This document shows positions 63,459-64,000 of a stretch of DNA of 64,000 bases, piece by piece. The notes under the pieces were generated by a model that was not told the origin of the DNA, made no database searches, and saw only the letters and a list, made by a program, of their open reading frames with translations. The position numbers were made by a program, and so were the translations under genes. Source of the DNA: Desulfobulbaceae bacterium. Lineage in GTDB: Bacteria > Desulfobacterota > Desulfobulbia > Desulfobulbales > Desulfocapsaceae. The stretch spans positions 62,001-126,000 of the forward strand of contig JAGXHG010000031.1 of assembly GCA_024636345.1 (NCBI GenBank), read 5' to 3'. Every line of letters begins with the position of its first letter. Position 1 is the first letter of the stretch.

Positions 63459-64000
63459 CTATTCTTTGTTCACTTGCCTGCTAGACAGAGCCTGCCAGAT
63501 CTCCCGGATAGCTCCAGCCGCAGGGCTTTGCTCATTGCAGACCACAGGTATACCCTGGATCTGGCACTCAATCACTGTGGGATCAAAGGGAATGCGGCCT
63601 AAAACCTCAATCCCACGTTCAACACAGGCTATCTCTATCGATGCGGCCATCTCCGGATGAAGATCCCATTTATTGATACAGACAAAAGATTGTAGCCTGA
63701 AATGAAGGGCCAGGTCAAGAACTCGTTCCAGATCATGCCAGCCGGACTGACTTGGTTCGGTCACTGCCAATACCGTATCAACACTGGCAAGGGAGGCAAT
63801 AACCGGACAACCGATCCCTGGCGCGCCATCAATCAGAATCAGATCAAGCCCTGTCTGTTCTGCCAGCTCGCGGGCCTGCCTTTTGATCAAGGAGACCAGT
63901 TTACCTGAATTTTCTTCGCCGGCAAAGAGCTGGGCATGAACCAGAGGGCCATAGTCAGTATCGGAGATGAACCAGTCTCCACAGTAATTTTCTTCGAGCA
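63459..64000 (-). CDS. MinD-superfamily P-loop ATPase, N-terminus cut by window edge
   Basis: Minus-strand coding runs in one frame from beyond the right edge (LEENYCGDWFISDTDYGPLVHA...) to a stop at 63459. The visible part is the second half of the MinD/Mrp-like ATPases that carry inserted ferredoxin domains: CGDWFISDT, GEENSGKLVSLI, LILIDGAPGIGCPVIASL, VTEPSQSGWHDLERV, CINKWDLHPE. Walker A and the ferredoxin part, if present, are outside the window. In anaerobes such ATPases are often found in pairs and are thought to act in metal-cluster or redox-enzyme assembly. Confidence 0.85.
   Translation of the reverse strand, partial: LEENYCGDWFISDTDYGPLVHAQLFAGEENSGKLVSLIKRQARELAEQTGLDLILIDGAPGIGCPVIASLASVDTVLAVTEPSQSGWHDLERVLDLALHFRLQSFVCINKWDLHPEMAASIEIACVERGIEVLGRIPFDPTVIECQIQGIPVVCNEQSPAAGAIREIWQALSSRQVNKE

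Overview
The window looks like chromosomal DNA of an anaerobic or microaerotolerant Desulfobacterota, most likely a Desulfobulbales relative. This is inferred from gene content: multiheme c-type cytochromes, a cytochrome bd operon under an Rrf2 regulator, a DVU0298-type HEAT protein, PAS-LuxR regulators, many chemoreceptors and a deltaproteobacterial-style gsp operon. No rRNA, tRNA or CRISPR array was seen.

Layout. 1-5.1 kb (minus strand): a truncated gene of unknown family, then a cytochrome bd operon reading Rrf2 regulator, DUF4492 small membrane protein, cydA, cydB and a 30-codon membrane peptide, closed by a strong terminator. 5.2-9.4 kb (plus): two membrane proteins resembling the cytochrome bd superfamily, the second fused to eight c-heme motifs, followed by a periplasmic DsrE-like protein. 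9.5-13.9 kb (minus): a sensor kinase, receiver-GGDEF and single receiver module. 14-18.8 kb (minus): truA, a SulP-STAS-cNMP transporter, a small membrane protein and a U32 protein. 19-26 kb (plus): mnmA, mtaB, cinA, recA and a chemoreceptor. 26-32.2 kb: a nitrilase/RfaE2 fusion, HEAT protein, ferritin, deaminase, cNMP-DUF4388 protein, a small membrane protein and thiC (or bzaF). 32.6-44 kb (plus): a type II secretion operon G-H-I-J-K-L-M-N-C-D-E without gspF or gspO. 44-47.5 kb (minus): a chemoreceptor with a Cys-rich HAMP region and a zinc-ribbon protein with Glu-Pro repeats.

48-58.9 kb (plus) has an accessory character: a PAS-LuxR regulator, a secreted protein broken at a G10 tract, a decayed DUF2202 gene, a possible small RNA, an ECF sigma/anti-sigma operon whose anti-sigma factor and two downstream exported proteins carry CBM48/AMPK-type beta-sandwich domains, a Gly-Ser repeat protein, a PilZ protein, an unknown periplasmic protein and a diheme peroxidase. 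58.9-64 kb (minus): class I fumarase, an MscS channel, a CPA-type antiporter and a truncated MinD-like ATPase.

The main unexpected finding is a family of four short interspersed repeats (A 1578-1628, B 30421-30524, C 35097-35202, D 33059-33162). They have TA at both ends and hairpin-forming arms, and they sit inside or at the edges of operons. Copy C appears to supply the ribosome-binding site and start codon of gspK; copies B and D overlap the stop codons of their neighbours. Next in interest are the ECF/CBM48 operon, the octaheme CydA-like fusion and the poly-G frameshift locus.
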